Below are positions 1 to 7,181 of a stretch of DNA of 37,967 bases, in pieces. The first letter of the stretch is position 1. Every line of letters begins with the position of its first letter. The position numbers and the translations under genes were made by a program. Below the pieces are notes generated by a model that saw only the letters and a program-made list of their open reading frames with translations, ran no database searches and was not told where the DNA came from. Origin of the DNA: Streptomyces albidochromogenes (lineage in GTDB: Bacteria > Actinomycetota > Actinomycetes > Streptomycetales > Streptomycetaceae); NCBI RefSeq assembly GCF_005981925.1, contig NZ_VBVX01000023.1, positions 1-37,967 of the forward strand, given 5' to 3'.

Positions 1-388
1 GGGGCGGAGCGAGCCGGGAGATCTCGTCGTGGGACAGGCCGAGCAGCCGGCCGGCGTCGCTCTGGCTGACGCGCCAGTCCTCGACCAGGGTCCGGGCGGC
101 GTCGGCGAGGGCGTGAGGCGGGGTTCCACCGTTGGTGACACGGTGCGCTGTCGCTCTCCGTACGTCGCGCTGTACGTCGTACAGGAGCGCGGCGAACTCG
201 GGTACGACCAGCTCCACGGTGATCGTGTCCGGTCGGAGGCCGTGCGCCCGGGCGACGGCGTCACGTGCCATGGTCTCGGCCTCGTCGAGGGTGCGGCACT
301 GGGTGTGGACGGCGGCCTGCGGGATGTCGACGGCCCACCAGCGGCCGATTCTGTGCAACCGCGCTTGGGCCTGGTAGCCGGCGTTCAT
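1..388 (-). CDS. HicB-like protein with C-terminal HTH, partial (3' end outside window)
   Basis: The reverse strand reads without a stop from an ATG at 388 to the window edge (129 codons visible). The start is supported by an AAGGAGG Shine-Dalgarno about 9 nt upstream. The N-terminal half (about residues 5-45) has a compact beta-beta-alpha look (RWWAVDIPQ..., LDEAETMARDAVA) like HicB or antitoxin-type RNase-H-like folds. The visible C-terminal part (WRVSQSDAGRLLGLSHDEIS) reads as a helix-turn-helix, so a DNA-binding, antitoxin-like regulator is likely. No HicA partner is visible in the window; it could lie to the left. The family assignment is an inference from pattern; the coding status is well supported by the RBS, the codon bias and the long open frame. 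Confidence 0.6.
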   Translation of the reverse strand, partial: MNAGYQAQARLHRIGRWWAVDIPQAAVHTQCRTLDEAETMARDAVARAHGLRPDTITVELVVPEFAALLYDVQRDVRRATAHRVTNGGTPPHALADAARTLVEDWRVSQSDAGRLLGLSHDEISRLAPP

Positions 389-525
389 GGGCTCAGCCTC
401 CTTGGGATTGCGGTGGCGAGGGGTGCGGTGGCGCGGATCGCGGGGCGTGAGTCTGGGACGCGGGTCGTCAGGGTGACGTCAGGGTGAAGAGGGCGGCGGC
501 CGTGGCCGGGCTCGGGCGGCGGTGG

Positions 526-1461
526 TCAGCCGAGGCACACCCCGATCAGGCACACGTGCGCCGGTGACGCGGGCTCGTCCGCCGGTGCCTTGGGCAGGAG
601 GCCCACCACGGTGCCGATGACGCCGGGGCGATCGGCGGAAGCCGGCGCTCTGGTCTCCGGAGCCGGGGCCGGGGGCGGGGCCTGCGGATCGTCGCGGTCC
701 GTGGCGTCGGCGGTGCCGCCGCTGCCGCTGCCACCACCGCTGCCCCCGCCCGTCGCCGGTCCGGGGGCCGCTTCGGCTGCGGTCCCGGGCGCCGCCGTGG
801 ACGCGTGCTGAGCCTGCGCGCCCCTGGGCGCGGGGGCGGCGGCCCGGTCCGGGGCGGCGGTACGGCCTCGGCGGTCCGTTGGCGCGTCGGAAGACACGGC
901 GGCAGTGCGGTGCTGCCCGGTGGCCGGGGCGTCCGGGTGCGTGGCGGGGTCCTGTGCGCTGCGCGGCTTTCGCTGCTCGGACGACGAGTCGTCCGCCGCT
1001 GCTCCGGGCGTGGTCGACGCGCTCACCGGCTCCGGCGGCGGGGCCGCCTGGGTGTGCCCGGAGGAGGGCCGGGTGGCCGACAGTACGGCCACGGTCAGGC
1101 CGCCGCCGAAGAGTGCGACGGCGGTGGCGGCCGCTGCCCGACGCCGGTGCTTCTTCCAGCGTGCGAGCTGCCGGCGCCGTGCCGCCCGGCCCCGGCCGGT
1201 GGCGGCCGTTCCCGCGAAGCCGCTGGACGCCTCGGTGCCCGGAGTGCCCGGGGCGTCCGAGGTGGGCGGGGCTTCCGGTGCGTCCGGCGTGGCGGTGTCG
1301 GCCAGGTGAGCGCCGGCGTGGCCGGGCGTCGGTGCGGGTGCCTCCGCGGACGCGCCGGGGAGCAGGTCGGCGGGCGGGGCGATGTCCGGAGCGTAAGCGC
1401 CGCATCCGGGACACACGAGGGCGCCGTTGAGATGCCGGCGGCAGGACGAGCAGTAATCCAT
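526..1461 (-). CDS. SCO2400-family zinc-ribbon, single-pass membrane protein
   Basis: This 311-residue protein starts with a double CxxC zinc ribbon (MDYCSSCRRHLNGALVCPGC, residues 1-20). That opening is the hallmark of a Streptomyces-specific family annotated as SCO2400. A basic stretch (RRRQLARWKKHRRRAAA) is followed by one hydrophobic segment (about residues 115-135), then a long Pro/Ala/Ser/Gly-rich low-complexity region and a short conserved-looking tail with two cysteines (HVCLIGVCLG). The predicted topology is a cytosolic zinc ribbon with a disordered exported tail. An in-frame upstream extension to 1953 exists, but it has shadow-like composition and the zinc ribbon fixes the start at 1461. 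The function of the family is unknown to me. Confidence 0.75.
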   Translation of the reverse strand: MDYCSSCRRHLNGALVCPGCGAYAPDIAPPADLLPGASAEAPAPTPGHAGAHLADTATPDAPEAPPTSDAPGTPGTEASSGFAGTAATGRGRAARRRQLARWKKHRRRAAAATAVALFGGGLTVAVLSATRPSSGHTQAAPPPEPVSASTTPGAAADDSSSEQRKPRSAQDPATHPDAPATGQHRTAAVSSDAPTDRRGRTAAPDRAAAPAPRGAQAQHASTAAPGTAAEAAPGPATGGGSGGGSGSGGTADATDRDDPQAPPPAPAPETRAPASADRPGVIGTVVGLLPKAPADEPASPAHVCLIGVCLG

Positions 1462-2116
1462 CTGCGATCTTTCTGCTGACTGCGCCCCCAAGGACGCGCG
1501 ACCTGTTCCAGTTCGCACGCGGGATCGCACGCGGGATCGAGCGGCGCTCACGCTAGCGGGGCCCGCCGAAGGTGCTGCGCAGCCCTTGTGAGGCTGCTGC
1601 GAAGATTTCTCGCCGGGCGACTGTGACAGGGAGTGACCGGCCGGGAGCGCATATCGCCCGCGACCGCTGCATCTGCCCAGGTCCGTGGCCCGCCGCCCGC
1701 ACGCCTTGTCGGTCCGCCCGTACGCCTCGCCGGTCGGTGGGCACGGCAACCGGGCGGGCCCACCGGCACCAGGGGGCCCGTACCCCACCTGGCTCGCCGC
1801 GGCGTCGCCGGTCAGCGGGCGTCGGCCCCGTACATCTCCGTCAGGTCGCGCGTGTGGTGCGGGGCGGCGCCGTACTGCGGCATCTCCACCGGATCCCCCC
1901 TGACTCCGTGCCGCGCAGCCGCACCACGCCCGGGACGGTCGCGCCAGCGCCACGGCCGTGGGACGGCAGGACGGTCACGGAACCCACCCGAACGGTTGTG
2001 CCTGGTTACGGCCCCCAACGCACCGCGTCAGAAAGCCTCCTGACGAACCGAACCACTGCGCATCCGATCGGTCGGACAACAACGGCCCCCGCCCGCGCTC
2101 GCGCTAGTGTGCGGGG
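1462..2116. other. Intergenic region, no convincing gene
   Basis: This 655-bp stretch separates the SCO2400-family gene from the epimerase gene and must hold both promoters. The ORFs in it are arginine/proline-rich shadows. The only small frame I looked at twice is on the minus strand, 1812-1883. It would encode a 23-residue peptide beginning MPQYGAAPHH, with GGTGGAG directly against the start. That is too little to call a gene. Confidence 0.4.
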
Positions 2117-3067
2117 GTGAGCCTTCATGTCGTTGTCGGATTCGGGCCCGCCGGGGCGGCAACTGCCCGGCTGCTGGCCGCACAGGGCCATTCCGTACGA
2201 GTCGTCACCAAGTCGGGCCGCGCTCCGGAGCCCGGCGTCGAGCACGTCGCACTGGACATGCTGGACACGGCGGACAGCAAGCGGCTGATCGACATCGCGC
2301 GGGGCGCCACCGCGATCTACAGCTGCGGCGCACCGCCGTACCCGCGCTGGGCGAGCGAATGGCCGCCGATGGCGGCTTCGCTCTGCGCGGCCGCCGAGGC
2401 GACCGGGGCGGTACTGGTCATGCTGGGCAACCTGTACGGCTACGGTCCGGTGGACGGCCCCATGACCGAGGATCTGCCGCTCGCGGCCACCGGCCCCAAG
2501 GGCCGCGTACGGGCCGCGGTGTGGGAGCTGGCACGGCAACTGCACGAACTGGGTCGGATCAAGGCGGTCGAACTGCGGGCGTCGGACTTCTTCGGCCCGG
2601 GAGTGACCGCCGGCGGGCACCTGGCGGAGCGGGCCGTCCCGCGCCTGCTGCGCGGCAAACCGGTCTCCACGCTCGGCGACCCGGACGCCCCGCACAGCTG
2701 GAGTTACGTCCCCGACGTCGCCAGGGCCCTGGTCGAGGTCGCGGACGAGGAGCGGGTCTGGGGCCGGGCCTGGCACGTACCGACGGCGCCCCCGCTCTCC
2801 ACCCGGGAGATGGTGGGCCGCCTTGCCGCGCAGGCAGGCACCGCCCCCGTCGCGGTACGCAGACTGCCGCCGGTCGTGGTGCGCGTCGCGTCGCTCGTCT
2901 CACCGTTGCTCCGCGAACTGGACGAGATCCGCTACCAGTTCGACCGCCCCTTCGTGATCGATGCGAGCGCGTACGAGGCCGCACTGACGGTCCGGGCCAC
3001 ACCGGTCGAGGAGCAGATCAAGGCGACGTTGACCTGGTGGCGCGACCGGCTGAACGCCACGGGGTGA
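2117..3067 (+). CDS. NAD(P)-binding NAD-dependent epimerase/dehydratase-family protein
   Basis: The 316-residue protein opens with a Rossmann nucleotide-binding strand-loop-helix (VVVGFGPAGAATARLLAAQG, GxGxxG type, residues 5-24). A basic residue after strand 2 (VVTKSGR) favours NADP. The rest follows the extended SDR/NmrA-like plan: ATAIYSCGAPPY near residue 65-76, then LVMLGNLYGYGP (about 100-111) in place of the catalytic serine/tyrosine region. An HSWSYVPDVARALVEV segment (about 195-210) is typical of atypical sugar epimerases. A classical YxxxK active site is not clear, so the substrate and even the reaction are open. The GTG start gives a tight N-terminal beta strand. It is monocistronic, with no related gene beside it. 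Confidence 0.75.
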   Translation: MSLHVVVGFGPAGAATARLLAAQGHSVRVVTKSGRAPEPGVEHVALDMLDTADSKRLIDIARGATAIYSCGAPPYPRWASEWPPMAASLCAAAEATGAVLVMLGNLYGYGPVDGPMTEDLPLAATGPKGRVRAAVWELARQLHELGRIKAVELRASDFFGPGVTAGGHLAERAVPRLLRGKPVSTLGDPDAPHSWSYVPDVARALVEVADEERVWGRAWHVPTAPPLSTREMVGRLAAQAGTAPVAVRRLPPVVVRVASLVSPLLRELDEIRYQFDRPFVIDASAYEAALTVRATPVEEQIKATLTWWRDRLNATG

Positions 3068-3419
3068 CGGAAGCCGGCACCGACGCGCGCTCCGCCCCGC
3101 CCCGTTCGCGCACCTCATCGAACGCGGCATGGTGCAGGTAGGCCTCCTGGTCCGGGCGGAAAAGGAGTGCGACGGCCCTCCGTAGGCCGCCGGAGCCCAG
3201 CGCGTACCGTTCAAGCGGCAGCTTTCCCCAGGTCCCGAACTCCCCAACCGCGCCGCCCGCAACCGCCTTTGACGACGACCGACGGGGCACGGCACACGTG
3301 GGCCTTCGACGGGTGGCTGTGTGAGCGGACGTGCGCGTACGTATTTTCCCATTCGTACGCCTTCCGCCCTCCGCTCAGGACTACGGTGTCGCTTCACAAG
3401 AACTGCACGAGGGGGGACC
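3068..3419. other. Intergenic region with possible minus-strand gene remnant
   Basis: This stretch of about 350 bp lies between the epimerase gene and the Excalibur gene. On the minus strand, roughly 3085-3265, a frame reads GKLPLERYALGSGG and then LLFRPDQEAYLHHAAFDEV. That has normal amino-acid composition, unlike the arginine-rich shadows around it. It has no good start and runs into the 3' end of the epimerase gene, so it may be the remains of a decayed gene. The promoter and the GAGGGGGG ribosome site for the TTG start at 3420 also lie here. Confidence 0.3.
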
Positions 3420-3911
3420 TTGAGCAATCCGTACACGATCAGTCCGTCGTCTGCTCCTCAGCCCGCTGGAGGAGCACGGCCCCTGTCGAAGATGAAGCGC
3501 ACCTACGCCGGCGGGGTGCTGCTCATGCTGGTCGGCTTCGGCTGCGGCAGTGTCGCCGGCGGCGACGCGGGGGACGAGCGAGTGGCGGCAGCGGCCGTGA
3601 AGGCCGGCCCTGGCCCGACCGTTACCGAGACGATGGCTGCCAAGCCGGCTGCCACGGTGACGGCAACCACGACAGCCGAGCCCCGAGCGACGGTCACGAA
3701 GCCAGGCCCGACGGTAACCGTCACGGAGACGGAATCCGCTGACGCTTACGACCTCGGCAGCGAAGAAAGCGAGGAGGGCAACTCGGCGGTCTACTACGAG
3801 AATTGTGCCGCCGCCCGCGCTGCGGGTGCCGCGCCGGTCCACCGCGGCGATCCTGGCTACGGCAACCACCTGGACCGGGACAACGACGGCACCGGCTGCG
3901 ATTGGGGCTGA
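3420..3911 (+). CDS. Membrane-anchored protein with C-terminal Excalibur calcium-binding domain
   Basis: The 163-residue product is read from a TTG codon placed 5 nt after GAGGGGGGA, a much better start than the GTG further upstream at 3321. A single hydrophobic segment (about residues 27-45, YAGGVLLMLVGFGCG) anchors it. A long Thr/Val/Ala-rich linker with repeated TVT motifs follows. The last 40 residues form an Excalibur domain: YYENCAAARAAGAAPV, then a DRDNDGTGC calcium loop near the end with the two conserved cysteines. Excalibur domains sit on extracellular surface proteins in actinobacteria and firmicutes. The likely location is outside the membrane. The linker is probably wall-spanning. 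The specific role is unknown. Confidence 0.8.
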   Translation: MSNPYTISPSSAPQPAGGARPLSKMKRTYAGGVLLMLVGFGCGSVAGGDAGDERVAAAAVKAGPGPTVTETMAAKPAATVTATTTAEPRATVTKPGPTVTVTETESADAYDLGSEESEEGNSAVYYENCAAARAAGAAPVHRGDPGYGNHLDRDNDGTGCDWG

Positions 3912-4032
3912 CGCCCGACGCCTGAGCCGGGCCACCCGGACTGTTCTCGCTCCGCTGGGGGCACGGATGGGGCACGAGTGGCGGCAGTGCCACAGAACCT
4001 GCTGAGGTTCATGCTCCAGGTGGGCTGGAGGG

Positions 4033-4434
4033 TCAGAGAGGGATGATGCGGACCTGGCTGCCGCAGAGCTTGGCCATGTCGTCGCTGTCGGACGTCAGCA
4101 GGGCGACCGGTTTCGGCTGGCGGAGCGCGACCTCGGCGACCGTGGCGTCGATGGCGTACTTGTGCCCGTGCAGCCCGGCGCCTTTGAGGAGCTCAGCCGC
4201 CGCTTTCGCCGCCCGCTCGGTGACCGGCTCCACCTTGACACGGGACAAGGCCCATTTCAGGCGAGGCATGTTGGTACGGGAGTGGGTGACTTTGACGATG
4301 GTGTTCGCCCCAATCACCAGGTCAGCTCCCATGTCGTGGAAGACCTGCAGCATCGCGAGGAGCTTGCGGTCCTGCGCGATCCAGGCGAAGAGCCCTTCTG
4401 AGTCCAGGACAACGGTTTCGATGCGCTCGTTCAC
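4033..4434 (-). CDS. PIN-domain toxin of a type II toxin-antitoxin pair (VapC-like)
   Basis: The 133-residue protein starts at a GTG whose GTGA overlaps the antitoxin stop, so the two are translationally coupled. PIN features are an early acidic strand (VVLDSEGLFAWI, Asp near residue 10), a central acidic helix region, and the C-terminal half with HKYAIDATVAEVAL (about 92-105) and LLTSDSDDMAKL (about 113-124). The last two supply the conserved acidic residues that bind Mg2+ for RNA cleavage. VapC-type toxins cut tRNA or rRNA; the target of this one is unknown. The longer in-frame extension to 4749 overlaps the antitoxin and is not real. The pair lies only about 270 bp outside the left attachment site of the integrated element. 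Confidence 0.8.
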   Translation of the reverse strand: MNERIETVVLDSEGLFAWIAQDRKLLAMLQVFHDMGADLVIGANTIVKVTHSRTNMPRLKWALSRVKVEPVTERAAKAAAELLKGAGLHGHKYAIDATVAEVALRQPKPVALLTSDSDDMAKLCGSQVRIIPL

Positions 4435-4679
4435 GCGGCGTCCGCGCCCTTGGAGGAGCCGTCTCCGCCAAAGATCTTCGCGTGGGCCTCGGCGAGCTCC
4501 TCGGCGCTGAAGCCTCCATGCTCTTCCTCGTGCCGGCGGAGGTCGTCGCCCAGAAGCTGGTGCCTGATCTGGCGGGCCACGGCTGCCGCCACATAGCCGG
4601 AGACGTTGTCCGTAAGCTTGCGGAGCTCCGCCACTTGATCGCTGGGGAGCGTGACGGTGATGCGAGTCGTTGAGGACAT
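4431..4679 (-). CDS. Ribbon-helix-helix antitoxin partner of the PIN toxin
   Basis: The 82-residue protein begins MSSTTRITVTLPSDQVAEL, a beta strand plus helix typical of CopG/Arc (RHH) DNA-binding antitoxins. A second helix contains NVSGYVAAAVARQ. The acidic C-terminus (EEEHGGFSAEELAEAHAKIFG) would be the toxin-binding tail. No Shine-Dalgarno precedes the ATG. A TATGCT hexamer ends 6 nt before the ATG, which would place transcription initiation at the start codon (leaderless mRNA). That hexamer lies inside a perfect inverted repeat, so autoregulation by the antitoxin is likely. The upstream in-frame extension to 4907 is discarded because it would run through the operator. Confidence 0.8.
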   Translation of the reverse strand: MSSTTRITVTLPSDQVAELRKLTDNVSGYVAAAVARQIRHQLLGDDLRRHEEEHGGFSAEELAEAHAKIFGGDGSSKGADAA

Positions 4680-4686
4680 GCAGAAA

Positions 4687-4702
4687 GCATACTGGAGTAT
4701 GC
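4687..4702 (-). promoter_or_regulatory. Palindromic operator/-10 of the toxin-antitoxin pair
   Basis: The sequence is GCATACT-GG-AGTATGC, a perfect 7-bp inverted repeat 8 nt upstream of the antitoxin ATG. Read on the minus strand it contains TATGCT at -10 spacing from the start codon. RHH antitoxins bind such short palindromes over their own promoter; binding here is inferred. Confidence 0.65.
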
Positions 4703-4914
4703 ATAGGAGGGCTTGGGTTCCGCCTGACACTCGACAGTCGAGGTCGCACGATCGAATCGGCCCGGCTTCTGGCGTTCCAGCTGGTCGCGGCGGGATTGAC
4801 AAGTCGCAGCGGGTCCCCTTGCCGGGCTGCTCGGTGAGCCCGGCTCGAACACCGGCCGGGGGCCGACCGTCAGGTACGGCCCCGCGGGGCCCCACGGCAC
4901 GGCACACAGAACGA

Positions 4915-4939
4915 AGGCCCAGGTCTCAGACCTGGGCCT
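4915..4939 (-). terminator. Original terminator of the tRNA-Gly gene, displaced by integration
   Basis: A perfect 11-bp stem (AGGCCCAGGTC / GACCTGGGCCT) with a 3-nt loop. Read on the minus strand it is followed by a T-rich run (TTCGTTCTGTG). It sits 5 bp beyond the left attachment repeat, where a tRNA terminator would be before the element inserted. Confidence 0.7.
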
Positions 4940-4944
4940 CATCA

Positions 4945-4988
4945 TGGAGCGGGTGACGAGAATCGAACTCGCGCTCTGAGCTTGGGAA
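4945..4988 (-). repeat. attL: 44-bp tRNA-Gly 3' fragment
   Basis: This copy is identical over 44 bp to 15593-15636 and corresponds to the tRNA-Gly gene from the anticodon loop to the encoded CCA. Identity ends abruptly after GGGAA on the element side (TCACTG here, GCTCAT at the other end). On the outer side it ends just before TGGAGC. This is the left junction of the element. Confidence 0.92.
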
Positions 4989-5388
4989 TCACTGATCACT
5001 TGAGGGCAACCCTGGCCAGGACCTGCCGTAACGGCTCGACCGTCTCCAGCTGAACGATGCCGCGATGGCTCGCAGTGACCGCTGTTGGCCGGGCGTTCTG
5101 GTGCGCTTCTGGTGCACCGCGACCATGGCTCCCGCGAGATCGAGGAGCGGCGGGTGAGGACGTGAGACGACCAGGCTCAGGCTGTGTCCCTGTTCAGCGA
5201 CAGCGCCTGAGTCTTGCCCTGACCTGGGTGTGGGCAGTCTAGGAGGGCCCGTTGTCAGACCCTTGGTCGATACTGGAAACCGAGTCGCAGAAGAGGAGGA
5301 AGAATGCCACCAAGTGGTGCATGACGGGCAAAGTTCTCTTGCCTGGACAAGCGCTGCGCAAGGAGGGTTTGGCTCGTAGCCTGGGACC
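4989..5388. other. Left end of the element, no intact gene; possible degraded gene
   Basis: Four hundred bases between attL and the first cargo gene. On the minus strand the end of one frame (about 5000-5100) reads RGIVQLETVEPLRQVLARVA followed by a stop. That looks like a real protein C-terminus, but the upstream part continues sensibly only in another frame (PHPPLLDLAGAMVAVHQK). This could be the frameshifted remnant of a gene. AAGGAGG near 5369 and the promoter of the 5389 gene also lie here. Confidence 0.35.
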
Positions 5389-6300
5389 ATGTTGAAGCGA
5401 AAGCTGGTCTTCTACCGGTGGGCGTCCGTGGCTGGCCGGGACGAGTTCGATCCGGCAGCGGTTGCGGGGCGCCTGGCGCAAGAGATCAGTACTAACCGCG
5501 ACCATCAGATGGTCAAAAAAGACGGCGTCATCACGGCCGTGGAAGTAGTTGATTCGGGAGGGGGCAGGGAGCCGGTCAAGTTTCGCGTGCTCGCCCTTCG
5601 GGGAGAGGAGGACCGTCCCTTCAAGTGGGATCCAGCCGCTTCGATCGGTCCGCTTTCCCTATTGGCTAATGAATACCCGGCAGATGCTACGCATGTAGCC
5701 ATTTGGCCGGACGGGTATTGCGCGCATGACATGGGTAGGCATTCCCCCAGGCTTTCAAGGTTGTCATTCTTCCTGCGGCAGCGAATGCTGTCGTACGTGC
5801 AGTTCGAACCACTGTACAACGAGGATGCCTTTCGCAGGCTGGAAGAGATGGCGGGGCAATTCCGCTCATTTGACCTGGCGATGACGAAGCCGGAATATGC
5901 GACCCGAGACAGGGGTACTTTCGAGAAGCTGTGGCCGGCGGTTGCGGGGGAAGAACTTCCCTCGGTGCGTGTCAGCCTCGGCATGGGGCGATATGGGCCG
6001 AAGAATAGGTATATCGATCAGGATCTAGAAGATGAGTTGCTTGATCTTGCGGCGAACGCAAGTGATCTCCTGACGGGGATGGTAGTGCGTGGGCGGAATA
6101 AGAGGTCAGGGCGAGTTGAGCAGGTGAACTTGCTGACGGAGCGGCTGAACACTGAGGTCGAGTTGCCCCATCGGACTGACATTCCATCGGCCCCCCGCGT
6201 GGAGTCTGTATTCCATGAACTTGATCAGGCATACAAGGACTTCAAGCAGAGGGGTGTCTTCGAGACCACGTCGACTGCGGAGCTGATGCATAAACCATAG
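5389..6300 (+). CDS. Unknown 303-residue cytosolic protein, first gene of cargo cassette
   Basis: I do not recognise a family. The protein is soluble with no signal peptide, rich in mixed charged and aromatic residues. It begins MLKRKLVFYRW and carries KFRVLALRGEEDRPFKW around residue 65-80, THVAIWPDGYCAHDMGRHSP around 101-120, and ends in a charged helical region. Codon use is clearly less GC-biased than in the neighbours; for example 6001-6060 holds ATAGG, ATCGATC, GATCTAG and TTGCTTGATCTT. That points to recent acquisition. The membrane-protein gene starts 23 bp downstream, so the two are probably one operon. A soluble sensor/effector paired with a small multi-spanning membrane protein in a mobile element resembles the layout of many defence or exclusion systems; this role is inference only. 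Confidence 0.75.
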   Translation: MLKRKLVFYRWASVAGRDEFDPAAVAGRLAQEISTNRDHQMVKKDGVITAVEVVDSGGGREPVKFRVLALRGEEDRPFKWDPAASIGPLSLLANEYPADATHVAIWPDGYCAHDMGRHSPRLSRLSFFLRQRMLSYVQFEPLYNEDAFRRLEEMAGQFRSFDLAMTKPEYATRDRGTFEKLWPAVAGEELPSVRVSLGMGRYGPKNRYIDQDLEDELLDLAANASDLLTGMVVRGRNKRSGRVEQVNLLTERLNTEVELPHRTDIPSAPRVESVFHELDQAYKDFKQRGVFETTSTAELMHKP

Positions 6301-6323
6301 AACTTGACATTCAGGGGGCGGGC

Positions 6324-6839
6324 ATGTCTGGGATCATGGGGAAGGTCAACCGGAATTGGTGGGTAATTCCCATCGTAGCTTTTGCGTGTGCGCTAGCCTG
6401 CCTCCTCGTCAACCTGGCGCTGGGGGGACCCCGTCTATTGGCGGGAGTGGACCCCGACTTGCGAAAGGATATCTACTCCTCTCTGACCGGTTCCTCTAGC
6501 GGCCTGCTCGGCTTTGCGCTGGCTGCGGTTGCAATCCTGTCTGCGTTTGCCCCAAAAGTTGATGCACGAGGAGCGAATCGTCGGAGAGAGAGGGAGATGG
6601 CGGACGCGCGTAGTGATATCGCAAAATGTCTGATCGTGACAAGCCTATTCCTGATGATGATTCTGGTCGTGTCGACGATTGCTATCGGAATTGATGCCGA
6701 ACGTGGCGGGAATCGTCCGATCTCAATCACAATCATTTCTGCCGCATTTTCTAGCCTGGTTGGCCTGTTAATCTCTGGCCTGGGTGTGACGCTGTCAATT
6801 CTTGAGAGAAATAATCAGCCCCAACGAACGTACAGGTGA
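6324..6839 (+). CDS. Unknown four-helix membrane protein, second gene of cargo cassette
   Basis: The 171-residue protein has four hydrophobic segments at about residues 13-35, 57-76, 102-123 and 135-160. A basic loop (ARGANRRREREMADARSD) lies between the second and third, which predicts a cytosolic loop. The GGGGGCGGG stretch before the ATG serves as ribosome site. Base composition is AT-rich for this genome, and codons such as AAA, TCT and ATT are common. Residue 149 is encoded by TTA (6768-6770), the rarest Streptomyces codon, which needs the developmental bldA tRNA. No enzyme motif is visible. It is probably co-transcribed with the 303-residue protein and may form a complex with it. Possibilities include an abortive-infection membrane effector or an entry-exclusion protein. 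Confidence 0.72.
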   Translation: MSGIMGKVNRNWWVIPIVAFACALACLLVNLALGGPRLLAGVDPDLRKDIYSSLTGSSSGLLGFALAAVAILSAFAPKVDARGANRRREREMADARSDIAKCLIVTSLFLMMILVVSTIAIGIDAERGGNRPISITIISAAFSSLVGLLISGLGVTLSILERNNQPQRTYR

Positions 6840-7181
6840 TCAACGAGGTCGGTGGAGCGGGTTTGGCCGGTGGCCTGCCCGGTTTGGGGTCGAGCATGAT
6901 CAGGGGGCCGTACGCTGGCCGGCAACTCGGGCAGGCTGTGCCCCTGCCCGGGATTTGAACGAGTGGCCCCCTGGTCTTGCTCGACGCGGGACCCGAACTG
7001 GGGAGGTGGCTAAAGCCGTGGAGCCGACCGCCCCAGCCACAGAGGGGTTTCCCACCTTCTGCCCGCTGCACGTAGCGCGCCGCCGGGCGCGGCCAGCCGG
7101 GGCGGAGACAGGAGGCAGGCCGCGCCGCAGAGGCGGCGCGCGCCCGCGCCGTGCGCGGGCCTTGATTAAGTAGGGAAAGTT
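6840..7181. other. Non-coding stretch with GC-rich inverted repeats
   Basis: This 342-bp gap lies between the cargo cassette and the convergent Nudix gene. It contains the tandem hairpins listed separately at 7121-7160. A T-arm-like string (CCGGGATTTGAACGAG, near 6950) does not extend into a tRNA. The base composition returns from AT-rich to GC-rich about 6840, marking the right edge of the cargo. No ORF here looks real. Confidence 0.5.
7121..7160 (-). terminator. Tandem GC hairpins downstream of the Nudix gene
   Basis: Two perfect hairpins stand side by side. The first is CGCGCCGC / GCGGCGCG (7121-7140, 8-bp stem, 4-nt loop). The second is GCCCGCG / CGCGGGC (7142-7160, 7-bp stem, 5-nt loop). 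They begin about 20 bp past the stop of the minus-strand Nudix gene and face the end of the cargo cassette, so they probably terminate transcription from one or both sides. A T-tract is lacking, which is common in Streptomyces. A role as a replication or transfer structure cannot be excluded. Confidence 0.55.

Noticed and set aside
29-487. Plus-strand 152-codon ORF at the left end
   Set aside because: It is the shadow of the minus-strand partial gene at 1-388, which has a good ribosome site and normal composition.
1812-1883. 23-codon minus-strand frame MPQYGAAPHH...
   Set aside because: Too short, with the purine-rich stretch directly against the start codon; no neighbour to support it.
4745-4915. 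Possible second tRNA near attL
   Set aside because: The GC-rich text before the terminator does not fold into a cloverleaf; only the 44-bp tRNA fragment is tRNA-derived.
6935-7015. tRNA-like T-arm string (CCGGGATTTGAAC) on the minus strand
   Set aside because: The stem flanking the loop does not pair and no acceptor or anticodon arm could be drawn.
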